Assembly (NCBI GenBank): GCA_032622095.1
Contig: CP136065.1
Span: 248,311,474-248,375,473, forward strand
From: Siphonodentalium dalli
Lineage: Eukaryota; Mollusca; Scaphopoda; Gadilida; Siphonodentaliidae
Reading direction: 5' to 3'
DNA: 64,000 nt
The translations under genes were made by a program, and so were the position numbers. The notes under the pieces are model-generated. The model had not been told where the DNA came from and made no database searches. It saw only the letters and a program-made list of their open reading frames with translations. Shown piece after piece: positions 1-13,300 of the stretch (within the stretch, counting starts at the first letter, position 1; every line of letters begins with the position of its first letter).

Positions 1-530
1 ATATAAAAGCACAAAATATAAAGCACATCTTGTGATTACCACACCATTCAGGCACGCATCAGAGCCAATTCCGCCCACTGACATTCAAGAATACCCGACA
101 TTAGAGGTAGGCAAACTCTGCCCTCGGTGGAACGGATTTTGGGCAGAGATTGTTCTCCTTGAAGACAGTAGATGGAAATGGCTCTGATGCGTGCCTAACT
201 TGTGTGTATATATCATGCTGCATGGTGGAAACCAGTATATAACTTATCAGTTATGTTCAATGTACTATACAATATACATGTATACCATGTATGAGTTGTA
301 TAAACACACGTAGCGAAAACATAAAAATGTGAAGCACAAAATATGAAGCACATCTTGTGATTACCACAAAATTTAGACACGCATCAGAGCTAATTCCACC
401 CACTGACATTCAAGAATACCCGACATTAGAGGTAGGCAAACTCTGCCCTCGGCGAAACGGATTTTGGGCAGAGATTGTTCTCCTTGAAGTCAGTGGATGG
501 AAATGGCTCTGATGCGTGCCTAACTTTTGT
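1..530. repeat. Two tandem copies of a 325-bp unit, each with a foldback (MITE-like) core
   Basis: Seen in sequence: a flank starting AGCACAAAATAT recurs at 8 and 333, so the period is 325 bp. Each unit holds an inverted repeat: AGGCACGCATCAGAGCC at 50-66 pairs with 180-196, and the second copy pairs 374-390 with 505-522. An inner stem (CTCTGCCC with GGGCAGAG) lies inside each loop, so the ~147-bp core could fold into a long hairpin. No coding potential was seen. It could be a MITE duplicated with its flank, or a tandem repeat continuing left of the window. Confidence 0.7.
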
Positions 531-678
531 GTAATTGGTTATTGAATTGAAATAAATTATCTGAATACGAATAAAGAGCGTTTCGTATTGTATCTTTTTA
601 TAAGTCTGATATGCAGGAATTAAAATCTTATTTTATTTTCAAAAATGTGTCTGATGACAGGAATGTGATATGTTATTA

Positions 679-684
679 TTTATT
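679..684 (-). promoter_or_regulatory. Candidate polyadenylation signal for the PHD-OTU-MULE gene
   Basis: TTTATT on the plus strand reads AATAAA on the minus strand, seven bases past the TGA stop at 691-693. A second TTTTATTTT stretch lies near 630. The motif is short and the sequence AT-rich, so this is only a candidate. The rest of 531-690 shows nothing else. Confidence 0.3.
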
Positions 685-690
685 TTGCGC

Positions 691-3600
691 TCAAGATACT
701 TTTTGACGTTTGCTAGGGTTGATTGATCTAGTTTTGCACGTCTTTACTCTTTTAGTCTGACATGGCTTCTTGGCAATAGCCGCGGTTTTCGGTATCGTCA
801 AACGTCCGTCAGTCGAAATTTGGAATTTTGCCGAAGATTCTGGAAGATATGATATTAGTCGGTTAAATCTTCTGTCGCGTTGGTCAGCCGTCATGTTCGT
901 CCATGTCTGATTTTTCACTCTTAGAGCAGTTGAATGTTTTGCTAGGTCATAGTTTCCACAGCCATGCAATGCTCCTCGAATATCTCGCATCTGATCGTCA
1001 ACTATTTCAGAAAGATTGTCCGTCAAGTCTGTCAGTCGAAGAACTTTCCAGTTGTTTTCTAGTTTTATAATATTATTTAGACTTTCACAATTATTATTTG
1101 TCCACAATTTAGGAATGGAAGAATTTTTCTGACGAGCATTAAAAACTTTAAGTTTTAACCTTTCCATGAAGTTAAATAAATATTTATTTTTGTAATTGTT
1201 GGTTATGTCTGTTGCGACCTCTTCGTAAATTAAGCGTTTGTCTATTGTGAGGAGACCTTTCTCACTGTTAAAAATTTTACCAACTAATTTGCTCACCTTT
1301 TCTTGACTCTCAGTCTTACTCATGTTTCTCGTCAAGTTTTCTTTCATGTGACGAGTGCATAAGGTATGTGTACTAGCGGGAAAACAAGCGGATATTGCGT
1401 TGACGAGGGCGGTTTCGTCATCGGTGCCAAAAACAATATTAGAAGAAGGAATATCTGCCAGTTTACTGTTGAGGTAAGATAAGAAGCGATGGTATGTGTG
1501 AAATGTACCATCCCAATGTAGAAAAACCGGACCAAGCAAAATAGGAACAGATTCTGATGACTTTCTGATGATATTTGGATTTTTGAAACAAATTGTGGTT
1601 ACATAGCAAGAACTTAGATTGAACGTACGATCGATACCAATAATTGAACCACTCTTTATGGCAGATTTCAAGAGTGATATTTGCTCATCGGTATGGCAAA
1701 TAATTGAAGGAGGTTTATTGGCGTCTGTTGAAATCACCTCTCTGATATAGTTGCTTCCAATCGATTTATTTAGCATGGCGATGAGATCATCGGCAGTATT
1801 TTTTCGCTGTTCGTTGTCGGGTCGGTTTTTCCTCCGTTCTTGGTAACCCATGCTTCGTATTTTGTTGATGTCGACATTATCCTCGGGACAGGCTTTACCA
1901 ACAGCCCGCTTGATCTCTCGAGGTTGTTGGCCATGTTGAATGCCATCTTCAATTACAGTTCTCTGTTTTGATGAGAGTCGTTGATACGGGACGGAAGTCA
2001 ATTTTGCATTGCCATGGATACTTTCTTCAGTTGGGAAAGTTCCGATATACTCAAAAACAGCCATAGACAGATCCGAAAACCAAGTGACTCTCCTTTTGAA
2101 CAGGGGCTGTCGTTTAAGAGATGCATATTTCCTCTTAACAACGACAACCTCTGATTCATCAGGCTGTGGATCAAGAGCTTTGAAAACCTTTTTAACCACC
2201 TTTCCAAACAAACCATCTTTACTCCGTTCCAAATGACTTAAACCACCATGAGTCCGAAGAGAATATGTGGTTTTCACTACGACACTTTTGGAAGACCATA
2301 CACCACAATCGTCCGAATGAACACTTTGTTTATTGAGAGAACGACGTTTAACATTGTCAGAGTCATCAACCACAAAGAAAACATTTTGTTTGACACCAAC
2401 TGGGACAAAAGGAACATTATCAGCCCTCGATGCTAACTCATACAGTTTGTCAACGATTGGAACAAACTTTCCATTGAGCCCATTCAGAGAAGGATTTTTG
2501 TAAGGATGTGATACAATTGATGACATACAAGTAATGTCCGGACCAAAAGAGGCATTCGTCTCAGATTCAACGTCGGTGTCACCAGATCGTTCAGAATCGA
2601 TCCCAGTGTCATCGATCGACTGAACTTCGGTATCGAATGGCTCTTCTCGAGAATTAACGAACTGAAACTGACTGACTGACTCCAACTCAACATAACTTCG
2701 AACTGGACTTGGCACATGAACTGATTGAGAAGGACTGATTACCGAAACGACAGATGCATAACTTCTAACTGGACTTGAGACATGAACTGATTGAGAAGGA
2801 CTGATTACCGAAACGACAGATGCATAACTCCTAACTGGACTTGAGACATGAAATGATTGAGAAGGACTGACTACCGAAACGACAGATGCATAACTTCGAA
2901 CTGGACATTCATCATCTCGGCCTTCTGATTCGGAATCCGATGAAAGAGCTTGAATCAGCGACGGAAGAGCCATGGTTGGGAGAAGTGGAACGAAATGATT
3001 CGGAATCCAGTGAACTTTGGAGGCACCATTGCCAGACCACAGAATTGAAATTGAGTCCACACGTTTAGAACGAACCCGAGGATTGAATACCGTGTTTAAG
3101 ATTCCGATACAATGATCCCCGGGTCCATTCTTTGTGGGATAGACAGATTTTATTGGCCGACATACCACTGATGCGACACCGTGCATGGTCCAGGCTGAGG
3201 AGTATGCTCTAGAACCTCCTCCAGCCTGGGCGCATGACAAGATGTCCGCATCCAGTGGCGGGCTGACCAAACCAAGATTCGAACCTTTGTGATATGTACT
3301 ATAAAATGACCTGTTGATTGATAACTCTATGCATGTCCTAACTCGTAACTCTGTTGCATGAGACTCGTCGCCAAACAAACCAACTGATACTGAATTGAAC
3401 AAACAATTGCCATTACCTTCCACATTAATAGGGACAGAACCCTTCCACTGATTACCCAACAACTTTTTGGAATACGAATCAACAGAGAGAGAACTCATTG
3501 GATGATACGTCTGGACGGAAGGCACAATGACATTCCGATTTTCAAGACGCAAGAAAATCTGTTCTCTCTTTGCGTCATTGAGAACAGATCCATTGTTTGC

Positions 3601-3834
3601 CCCCGCCATCAGACGCAGATGAGCGGCATCCCAGTCAAAAGAATCACGAATGTACATACATAGTGTGCAAAAGTAGCTAAGTGATGACTTAGTAAAAAAA
3701 TTAAAGTCACTGAATTTCAATTGCTGACACTCTAGGTGAAACCATCGGTCACACAGATCGCAGCCGATGCTGCGTATCTCGTGACATTCCTTGGAACAAA
3801 CACCACATGGGTAAATCAATTTGGAATCAGACAT
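691..3834 (-). CDS. PHD finger - OTU-like - MULE transposase fusion protein
   Basis: Single open frame of 1,064 codons from ATG 3885. The second ATG at 3834 (residue 18) is the likelier start because it leaves a short lead into the first zinc ligand. Residues are numbered from 3885. A PHD-type zinc finger spans 27-76 (C27, C30, C34, C42, C45, H50, C53, C73, C76). An OTU-like cysteine-protease fold spans about 148-302, with NGNC at 158-161 (C161) and an NHFVPL block (H297). Asn replaces the usual Asp before GNC, so activity is uncertain. A Ser-rich linker (328-393) has three 22-residue repeats. The C-terminal half is a MULE-type RNase-H transposase: D752 in IDRTFNL, D822/D823 in GTDDE, a C..H pair at 843-846, and E934 in NNNCESLNN. 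The tail is Lys/Arg-rich. The lack of introns and of any stop suggests a young mobile element or recently domesticated gene. Flanking terminal repeats were not found. Confidence 0.85.
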   Translation of the reverse strand: MSDSKLIYPCGVCSKECHEIRSIGCDLCDRWFHLECQQLKFSDFNFFTKSSLSYFCTLCMYIRDSFDWDAAHLRLMAGANNGSVLNDAKREQIFLRLENRNVIVPSVQTYHPMSSLSVDSYSKKLLGNQWKGSVPINVEGNGNCLFNSVSVGLFGDESHATELRVRTCIELSINRSFYSTYHKGSNLGLVSPPLDADILSCAQAGGGSRAYSSAWTMHGVASVVCRPIKSVYPTKNGPGDHCIGILNTVFNPRVRSKRVDSISILWSGNGASKVHWIPNHFVPLLPTMALPSLIQALSSDSESEGRDDECPVRSYASVVSVVSPSQSFHVSSPVRSYASVVSVISPSQSVHVSSPVRSYASVVSVISPSQSVHVPSPVRSYVELESVSQFQFVNSREEPFDTEVQSIDDTGIDSERSGDTDVESETNASFGPDITCMSSIVSHPYKNPSLNGLNGKFVPIVDKLYELASRADNVPFVPVGVKQNVFFVVDDSDNVKRRSLNKQSVHSDDCGVWSSKSVVVKTTYSLRTHGGLSHLERSKDGLFGKVVKKVFKALDPQPDESEVVVVKRKYASLKRQPLFKRRVTWFSDLSMAVFEYIGTFPTEESIHGNAKLTSVPYQRLSSKQRTVIEDGIQHGQQPREIKRAVGKACPEDNVDINKIRSMGYQERRKNRPDNEQRKNTADDLIAMLNKSIGSNYIREVISTDANKPPSIICHTDEQISLLKSAIKSGSIIGIDRTFNLSSCYVTTICFKNPNIIRKSSESVPILLGPVFLHWDGTFHTYHRFLSYLNSKLADIPSSNIVFGTDDETALVNAISACFPASTHTLCTRHMKENLTRNMSKTESQEKVSKLVGKIFNSEKGLLTIDKRLIYEEVATDITNNYKNKYLFNFMERLKLKVFNARQKNSSIPKLWTNNNCESLNNIIKLENNWKVLRLTDLTDNLSEIVDDQMRDIRGALHGCGNYDLAKHSTALRVKNQTWTNMTADQRDRRFNRLISYLPESSAKFQISTDGRLTIPKTAAIAKKPCQTKRVKTCKTRSINPSKRQKVS
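2707..2904 (-). repeat. In-frame 66-bp coding minisatellite (three 22-residue repeats)
   Basis: Within the linker of the transposase gene a 66-bp unit encoding PVRSYASVVSV.SPSQS.HV is repeated three times (residues 328-349, 350-371, 372-393), with a decayed fourth start at 394. The copies are nearly identical at the DNA level, pointing to recent expansion with the frame kept. The segment probably forms a disordered Ser/Val spacer between the OTU-like and transposase parts. Confidence 0.85.
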
Positions 3835-3885
3835 TGTAGAATTTTCAGATATGTGATCAGAATGCCAAATAATATCATACCACAT

Positions 3886-4391
3886 TCTTATATAGAACTT
3901 CTCGGATATGACACCATGAACTCACTTTCTTGTCACTCAACTGTTGTTTTTACAATCGTTGTCTTTCATGACGGGGCCTATCAAAAGAATATTGTTTCTA
4001 TAATAGTAGGCGCCACCAAAACTGATTGCAACTAACTGTCAAAACACTGAACTACAATAGGTGAGAGACCGCCACCAACAACAATTAAAGCCTTTCGGCT
4101 TAGTGACCATATGTCAGATATTAATTATCACCTAGCTAGACAACCGTTAGACTAATCCACGACAGAAGTTAAATTTGTGTTCGGCTTTTCTATGCCGAAC
4201 ACAGAACGCGATTTACAAAATATCGAATAAAACACTTATTATTGGCACGAACTCCACCAAACTTCGTATATTAATAGTGTGAACATAAATACACATGCCT
4301 ATCAACTTTATTCGTTACATTTCCCATTATTTGGACTTGTGTTCGGTTATGTTCGGTTGTGTTCGGTTGTGTTCGGCTTTTATGAGCTCCC
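3886..4391. other. Upstream flank of the transposase gene with GTTCGG repeats
   Basis: No gene was seen. A short hairpin of GTTCGGC with GCCGAAC lies at 4179-4200, and about four copies of a 10-11-base GTTCGGTTGT-like motif lie at 4341-4377, directly before the satellite. A TATA-like or other core promoter for the minus-strand gene could not be assigned with confidence. Confidence 0.5.
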
Positions 4392-7300
4392 CAGAAAACA
4401 AGTTCAAACTTCTATTTTACTATTTAGTATATATTAGACTAGCATTTTCTGCAATAATCCGTCACCCAAACATGAAAATGTGAACATAATGCTAGTTTTT
4501 CTGTTAAGATTTTCGACGATTTTCGTTCGGCGGAATGCAGATTTTTCAAGAATGCGGATGTCATCGTCCCGTCGATAAAAACACTACTTTTACCATCAGA
4601 AAACAAGTTCAAACTTCTATTTTACTATTTAGTATATATTAGACTATCATTTTCTGCAAAAATCCGTCACCCAAACATGAAAATGTGAACATAATGCAAG
4701 TTTTTCTGTTAAGATTTTCGAAGATTTTCGTTCGGCGGAATGCAGATTTTTCAAGAATGGAGGTGTCATCGTCCCGTCGATAAAAACACTACTTTTACCA
4801 TCAGAAAACAAGTTCAAACTTCTATTTTACTATTTAGTATATATTAGACTAGCATTTTCTGCAAAAATCCGTCACCCAAACATGAAAATGTGAACATAAT
4901 GCTAGTTTTTCTGTTAAGATTGTCGACGATTTTCGTTCGGCGGAATGCAGATTTTTCAAGAATGCGGATGTCATCGTCCCGTCGATAAAAACACTACTTT
5001 TACCATCAGAAAACAAGTTCAAACTTCTATTTTACTATTTAGTATATATTAGACTATCATTTTCTGCAAAAATCCGTCACCCAAACATGAAAATGTGAAC
5101 ATAATGCTAGTTTTTCTGTTAAGATTTTCGACGATTTTCGTTCGGCGGAATGGAGATTTTTCAAGAATGCGGATGTCATCGTCCCGTCGATAAAAACACT
5201 ACTTTTACCATCAGAAAACAAGTTCAAACTTCTATTTTACTATTTAGTATATATTAGACTATCATTTTCTGCAAAAATCCGTCACCCAAACATGAAAATG
5301 TGAACATAATGCAAGTTTTTCTGTTAAGATTTTCGAAGATTTTCGTTCGGCGGAATGCAGATTTTTCAAGAATGGAGGTGTCATCGTCCCGTCGATAAAA
5401 ACACTACTTTTACCATCAGAAAACAAGTTCAAACTTCTATTTTACTATTTAGTATATATTAGACTAGCATTTTCTGCAAAAATCCGTCACCCAAACATGA
5501 AAATGTGAACATAATGCTAGTTTTTCTGTTAAGATTTTCGAAGATTTTCGTTCGGCGGAATGGAGATTTTTCAAGAATGCGGATGTCATCGTCCCGTCGA
5601 TAAAAACACTACTTTTACCATCAGAAAACAAGTTCAAACGTCTATTTTACTATTTAGTATATATTAGACTAGCATTTTCTGCAAAAATCCGTCACCCAAA
5701 CATGAAAATGTGAACATAATGCTAGTTTTTCTGTTAAGATGTTCGACGATTTTCGTTCGGCGGAATGGAGATTTTTCAAGAATGCGGATGTCATCGTCCC
5801 GTCGATAAAAACACTACTTTTACCATCAGAAAACAAGTTCAAACTTCTATTTTACTATTTAGTATATATTAGACTAGCATTTTCTGCAAAAATCCGTCAC
5901 CCAAACATGAAAATGTGAACATAATGCTAGTTTTTCTGTTAAGATTTTCGACGATTTTCGTTCGGCGGAATGGAGATTTTTCAAGAATGCGGATGTCATC
6001 GTCCCGTCGATAAAAACACTACTTTTACCATCAGAAAACAAGTTCAAACTTCTATTTTACTATTTAGTATATATTAGACTAGCATTTTCTGCAATAATCC
6101 GTCACCCAAACATGAAAATGTGAACATAATGCTAGTTTTTCTGTTAAGATTTTCGACGATTTTCGTTCGGCGGAATGCAGATTTTTCAAGAATGCGGATG
6201 TCATCGTCCCGTCGATAAAAACACTACTTTTACCATCAGAAAACAAGTTCAAACTTCTATTTTACTATTTAGTATATATTAGACTATCATTTTCTGCAAA
6301 AATCCGTCACCCAAACATGAAAATGTGAACATAATGCAAGTTTTTCTGTTAAGATTTTCGAAGATTTTCGTTCGGCGGAATGCAGATTTTTCAAGAATGG
6401 AGGTGTCATCGTCCCGTCGATAAAAACACTACTTTTACCATCAGAAAACAAGTTCAAACTTCTATTTTACTATTTAGTATATATTAGACTAGCATTTTCT
6501 GCAAAAATCCGTCACCCAAACATGAAAATGTGAACATAATGCTAGTTTTTCTGTTAAGATTGTCGACGATTTTCGTTCGGCGGAATGCAGATTTTTCAAG
6601 AATGCGGATGTCATCGTCCCGTCGATAAAAACACTACTTTTACCATCAGAAAACAAGTTCAAACTTCTATTTTACTATTTAGTATATATTAGACTATCAT
6701 TTTCTGCAAAAATCCGTCACCCAAACATGAAAATGTGAACATAATGCTAGTTTTTCTGTTAAGATTTTCGAAGATTTTCGTTCGGCGGAATGCAGATTTT
6801 TCAAGAATGGAGGTGTCATCGTCCCGTCGATAAAAACACTACTTTTACCATCAGAAAACAAGTTCAAACTTCTATTTTACTATTTAGTATATATTAGACT
6901 AGCATTTTCTGCAAAAATCCGTCACCCAAACATGAAAATGTGAACATAATGCTAGTTTTTCTGTTAAGATTTTCGACGATTTTCGTTCGGCGGAATGGAG
7001 ATTTTTCAAGAATGCGGATGTCATCGTCCCGTCGATAAAAACACTACTTTTACCATCAGAAAACAAGTTCAAACTTCTATTTTACTATTTAGTATATATT
7101 AGACTATCATTTTCTGCAAAAATCCGTCACCCAAACATGAAAATGTGAACATAATGCAAGTTTTTCTGTTAAGATTTTCGAAGATTTTCGTTCGGCGGAA
7201 TGCAGATTTTTCAAGAATGGAGGTGTCATCGTCCCGTCGATAAAAACACTACTTTTACCATCAGAAAACAAGTTCAAACTTCTATTTTACTATTTAGTAT

Positions 7301-10300
7301 ATATTAGACTAGCATTTTCTGCAAAAATCCGTCACCCAAACATGAAAATGTGAACATAATGCTAGTTTTTCTGTTAAGATTTTCGAAGATTTTCGTTCGG
7401 CGGAATGGAGATTTTTCAAGAATGCGGATGTCATCGTCCCGTCGATAAAAACACTACTTTTACCATCAGAAAACAAGTTCAAACTTCTATTTTACTATTT
7501 AGTATATATTAGACTAGCATTTTCTGCAAAAATCCGTCACCCAAACATGAAAATGTGAACATAATGCTAGTTTTTCTGTTAAGATGTTCGACGATTTTCG
7601 TTCGGCGGAATGGAGATTTTTCAAGAATGCGGATGTCATCGTCCCGTCGATAAAAACACTACTTTTACCATCAGAAAACAAGTTCAAACTTCTATTTTAC
7701 TATTTAGTATATATTAGACTAGCATTTTCTGCAAAAATCCGTCACCCAAGCATGAAAATGTGAACATAATGCTAGTTTTTCTGTTAAGATTTTCGACGAT
7801 TTTCGTTCGGCGGAATGGAGATTTTTCAAGAATGCGGATGTCATCGTCCCGTCGATAAAAACACTACTTTTACCATCAGAAAACAAGTTCAAACTTCTAT
7901 TTTACTATTTAGTATATATTAGACTAGCATTTTCTGCAATAATCCGTCACCCAAACATGAAAATGTGAACATAATGCTAGTTTTTCTGTTAAGATTTTCG
8001 ACGATTTTCGTTCGGCGGAATGCAGATTTTTCAAGAATGCGGATGTCATCGTCCCGTCGATAAAAACACTACTTTTACCATCAGAAAACAAGTTCAAACT
8101 TCTATTTTACTATTTAGTATATATTAGACTATCATTTTCTGCAAAAATCCGTCACCCAAACATGAAAATGTGAACATAATGCAAGTTTTTCTGTTAAGAT
8201 TTTCGAAGATTTTCGTTCGGCGGAATGCAGATTTTTCAAGAATGGAGGTGTCATCGTCCCGTCGATAAAAACACTACTTTTACCATCAGAAAACAAGTTC
8301 AAACTTCTATTTTACTATTTAGTATATATTAGACTAGCATTTTCTGCAAAAATCCGTCACCCAAACATGAAAATGTGAACATAATGCTAGTTTTTCTGTT
8401 AAGATTTTCGACGATTTTCGTTCGGCGGAATGCAGATTTTTCAAGAATGCGGATGTCATCGTCCCGTCGATAAAAACACTACTTTTACCATCAGAAAACA
8501 AGTTCAAACTTCTATTTTACTATTTAGTATATATTAGACTAGCATTTTCTGCAAAAATCCGTCACCCAAACATGAAAATGTGAACATAATGCTAGTTTTT
8601 CTGTTAAGATTTTCGACGATTTTCGTTCGGCGGAATGCAGATTTTTCAAGAATGCGGATGTCATCGTCCCGTCGATAAAAACACTACTTTTACCATCAGA
8701 AAACAAGTTCAAACTTCTATTTTACTATTTAGTATATATTAGACTATCATTTTCTGCAAAAATCCGTCACCCAAACATGAAAATGTGAACATAATGCAAG
8801 TTTTTCTGTTAAGATTTTCGAAGATTTTCGTTCGGCGGAATGCAGATTTTTCAAGAATGGAGGTGTCATCGTCCCGTCGATAAAAACACTACTTTTACCA
8901 TCAGAAAACAAGTTCAAACTTCTATTTTACTATTTAGTATATATTAGACTAGCATTTTCTGCAAAAATCCGTCACCCAAACATGAAAATGTGAACATAAT
9001 GCTAGTTTTTCTGTTAAGATTGTCGACGATTTTCGTTCGGCGGAATGCAGATTTTTCAAGAATGCGGATGTCATCGTCCCGTCGATAAAAACACTACTTT
9101 TACCATCAGAAAACAAGTTCAAACTTCTATTTTACTATTTAGTATATATTAGACTATCATTTTCTGCAAAAATCCGTCACCCAAACATGAAAATGTGAAC
9201 ATAATGCTAGTTTTTCTGTTAAGATTTTCGAAGATTTTCGTTCGGCGGAATGCAGATTTTTCAAGAATGGAGGTGTCATCGTCCCGTCGATAAAAACACT
9301 ACTTTTACCATCAGAAAACAAGTTCAAACTTCTATTTTACTATTTAGTATATATTAGACTAGCATTTTCTGCAAAAATCCGTCACCCAAACATGAAAATG
9401 TGAACATAATGCTAGTTTTTCTGTTAAGATTTTCGAAGATTTTCGTTCGGCGGAATGGAGATTTTTCAAGAATGCGGATGTCATCGTCCAGTCGATAAAA
9501 ACACTACTTTTACCATCAGAAAACAAGTTCAAACTTCTATTTTACTATTTAGTATATATTAGACTAGCATTTTCTGCAAAAATCCGCCACCCAAACATGA
9601 AAATGTGAACATAATGCTAGTTTTTCTGTTAAGATTTTCGACGATTTTCGTTCGGCGGAATGCCGATTTTTCAAGAATGCGGATGTCATCGTCCCGTCGA
9701 TAAAAACACTACTTTTACCATCAGAAAACAAGTTCAAACTTCTATTTTACTATTTAGTATATATTAGACTAGCATTTTCTGCAAAAATCCGTCACCCAAA
9801 CATGAAAATGTGAACATAATGCTAGTTTTTCTGTTAAGATTTTCGAAGATTTTCGTTCGGCGGAATGGAGATTTTTCAAGAATGCGGATGTCATCGTCCC
9901 GTCGATAAAAACACTACTTTTACCATCAGAAAACAAGTTCAAACTTCTATTTTACTATTTAGTATATATTAGACTATCATTTTCTGCAAAAACCGTCACC
10001 CAAACATGAAAATGTGAACATAATGCTAGTTTTTCTGTTAAGATTTTCGAAGATTTTCGTTCGGCGGAATGCAGATTTTTCAAGAATGGAGGTGTCATCT
10101 TCCCGTCGATAAAAACACTACTTTTACCATCAGAAAACAAGTTCAAACTTCTATTTTACTATTTAGTATATATTAGACTAGCATTTTCTACAAAAATCCG
10201 TCACCCAAACATGAAAATGTGAACATAATGCTAGTTTTTCTGTTAAGATTTTCGACGATTTTCGTTCGGCGGAATGGAGATTTTTCAAGAATGCGGATGT

Positions 10301-13300
10301 CATCGTCCCGTCGATAAAAACACTACTTTTACCATCAGAAAACAAGTTCAAACTTCTATTTTACTATTTAGTATATATTAGACTAGCATTTTCTGCAATA
10401 ATCCGTCACCCAAACATGAAAATGTGAACATAATGTTAGTTTTTCTGTTAAGATTTTCGACGATTTTCGTTCGGCGGAATGCAGATTTTTCAAGAATGCG
10501 GATGTCATCGTCCCGTCGATAAAAACACTACTTTTACCATCAGAAAACAAGTTCAAACTTCTATTTTACTATTTAGTATATATTAGACTATCATTTTCTG
10601 CAAAAATCCGTCACCCAAACATGAAAATGTGAACATAATGCAAGTTTTTCTGTTAAGATTTTCGAAGATTTTCGTTCGGCGGAATGCAGATTTTTCAAGA
10701 ATGGAGGTGTCATCGTCCCGTCGATAAAAACACTACTTTTACCATCAGAAAACAAGTTCAAACTTCTATTTTACTATTTAGTATATATTAGACTAGCATT
10801 TTCTGCAAAAATCCGTCACCCAAACATGAAAATGTGAACATAATGCTAGTTTTTCTGTTAAGATTTTCGACGATTTTCGTTCGGCGGAATGGAGATTTTT
10901 CAAGAATGCGGATGTCATCGTCCCGTCGATAAAAACACTACTTTTACCATCAGAAAACAAGTTCAAACTTCTATTTTACTATTTAGTATATATTAGACTA
11001 TCATTTTCTGCAAAAATCCGTCACCCAAACATGAAAATGTGAACATAATGCAAGTTTTTCTGTTAAGATTTTCGAAGATTTTCGTTCGGCGGAATGCAGA
11101 TTTTTCAAGAATGGAGGTGTCATCGTCCCGTCGATAAAAACACTACTTTTACCATCAGAAAACAAGTTCAAACTTCTATTTTACTATTTAGTATATATTA
11201 GACTAGCATTTTCTGCAAAAATCCGTCACCCAAACATGAAAATGTGAACATAATGCTAGTTTTTCTGTTAAGATTTTCGAAGATTTTCGTTCGGCGGAAT
11301 GGAGATTTTTCAAGAATGCGGATGTCATCGTCCCGTCGATAAAAACACTACTTTTACCATCAGAAAACAAGTTCAAACTTCTATTTTACTATTTAGTATA
11401 TATTAGACTAGCATTTTCTGCAAAAATCCGTCACCCAAACATGAAAATGTGAACATAATGCTAGTTTTTCTGTTAAGATTTTCGACGATTTTCGTTCGGC
11501 GGAATGGAGATTTTTCAAGAATGCGGATGTCATCGTCCCGTCGATAAAAACACTACTTTTACCATCAGAAAACAAGTTCAAACTTCTATTTTACTATTTA
11601 GTATATATTAGACTAGCATTTTCTGCAATAATCCGTCACCCAAACATGAAAATGTGAACATAATGTTAGTTTTTCTGTTAAGATTTTCGACGATTTTCGT
11701 TCGGCGGAATGCAGATTTTTCAAGAATGCGGATGTCATCGTCCCGTCGATAAAAACACTACTTTTACCATCAGAAAACAAGTTCAAACTTCTATTTTACT
11801 ATTTAGTATATATTAGACTAGCATTTTCTGCAAAAATCCGTCACCCAAACATGAAAATGTGATCATAATGCTAGTTTTTCTGTTAAGATTTTCGAAGATT
11901 TTCGTTCGGCGGAATGCAGATTTTTCAAGAATGCGGATGTCATCGTCCCGTCGATAAAAACACTACTTTTACCATCAGAAAACAAGTTCAAACTTCTATT
12001 TTACTATTTAGTATATATTAGACTAGCATTTTCTGCAAAAATCCGTCACCCAAACATGAAAATGTGAACATAATGCTAGTTTTTCTGTTAAGATTTTCGA
12101 AGATTTTCGTTCGGCGGAATGGAGATTTTTCAAGAATGCTGATGTCATCGTCCCGTCGATAAAAACACTACTTTTACCATCAGAAAACAAGTTCAAACTT
12201 CTATTTTACTATTTAGTATATATTAGACTATCATTTTCTGCAAAAATCCGTCACCCAAACATGAAAATGTGAACATAATGCAAGTTTTTCTGTTAAGATT
12301 TTCGAAGATTTTCGTTCGGCGGAATGCAGATTTTTCAAGAATGGAGGTGTCATCGTCCCGTCGATAAAAACACTACTTTTACCATCAGAAAACAAGTTCA
12401 AACTTCTATTTTACTATTTAGTATATATTAGACTAGCATTTTCTGCAAAAATCCGTCACCCAAACATGAAAATGTGAACATAATGTTAGTTTTTCTGTTA
12501 AGATTTTCGACGATTTTCGTTCGGCGGAATGGAGATTTTTCAAGAATGCGGATGTCATCGTCCCGTCGATAAAAACACTACTTTTACCATCAGAAAACAA
12601 GTTCAAACTTCTATTTTACTATTTAGTATATATTAGACTATCATTTTCTGCAAAAATCCGTCACCCAAACATGAAAATGTGAACATAATGCAAGTTTTTC
12701 TGTTAAGATTTTCGAAGATTTTCGTTCGGCGGAATGCAGATTTTTCAAGAATGGAGGTGTCATCGTCCCGTCGATAAAAACACTACTTTTACCATCAGAA
12801 AACAAGTTCAAACTTCTATTTTACTATTTAGTATATATTAGACTAGCATTTTCTGCAAAAATCCGTCACCCAAACATGAAAATGTGAACATAATGCTAGT
12901 TTTTCTGTTAAGATTTTCGACGATTTTCGTTCGGCGGAATGCAGATTTTTCAAGAATGCGGATGTCATCGTCCCGTCGATAAAAACACTACTTTTACCAT
13001 CAGAAAACAAGTTCAAACTTCTATTTTACTATTTAGTATATATTAGACTATCATTTTCTGCAAAAATCCGTCACCCAAACATGAAAATGTGAACATAATG
13101 CTAGTTTTTCTGTTAAGATTTTCGAAGATTTTCGTTCGGCGGAATGCAGATTTTTCAAGAATGGAGGTGTCATCTTCCCGTCGATAAAAACACTACTTTT
13201 ACCATCAGAAAACAAGTTCAAACTTCTATTTTACTATTTAGTATATATTAGACTAGCATTTTCTGCAAAAATCCGTCACCCAAACATGAAAATGTGAACA

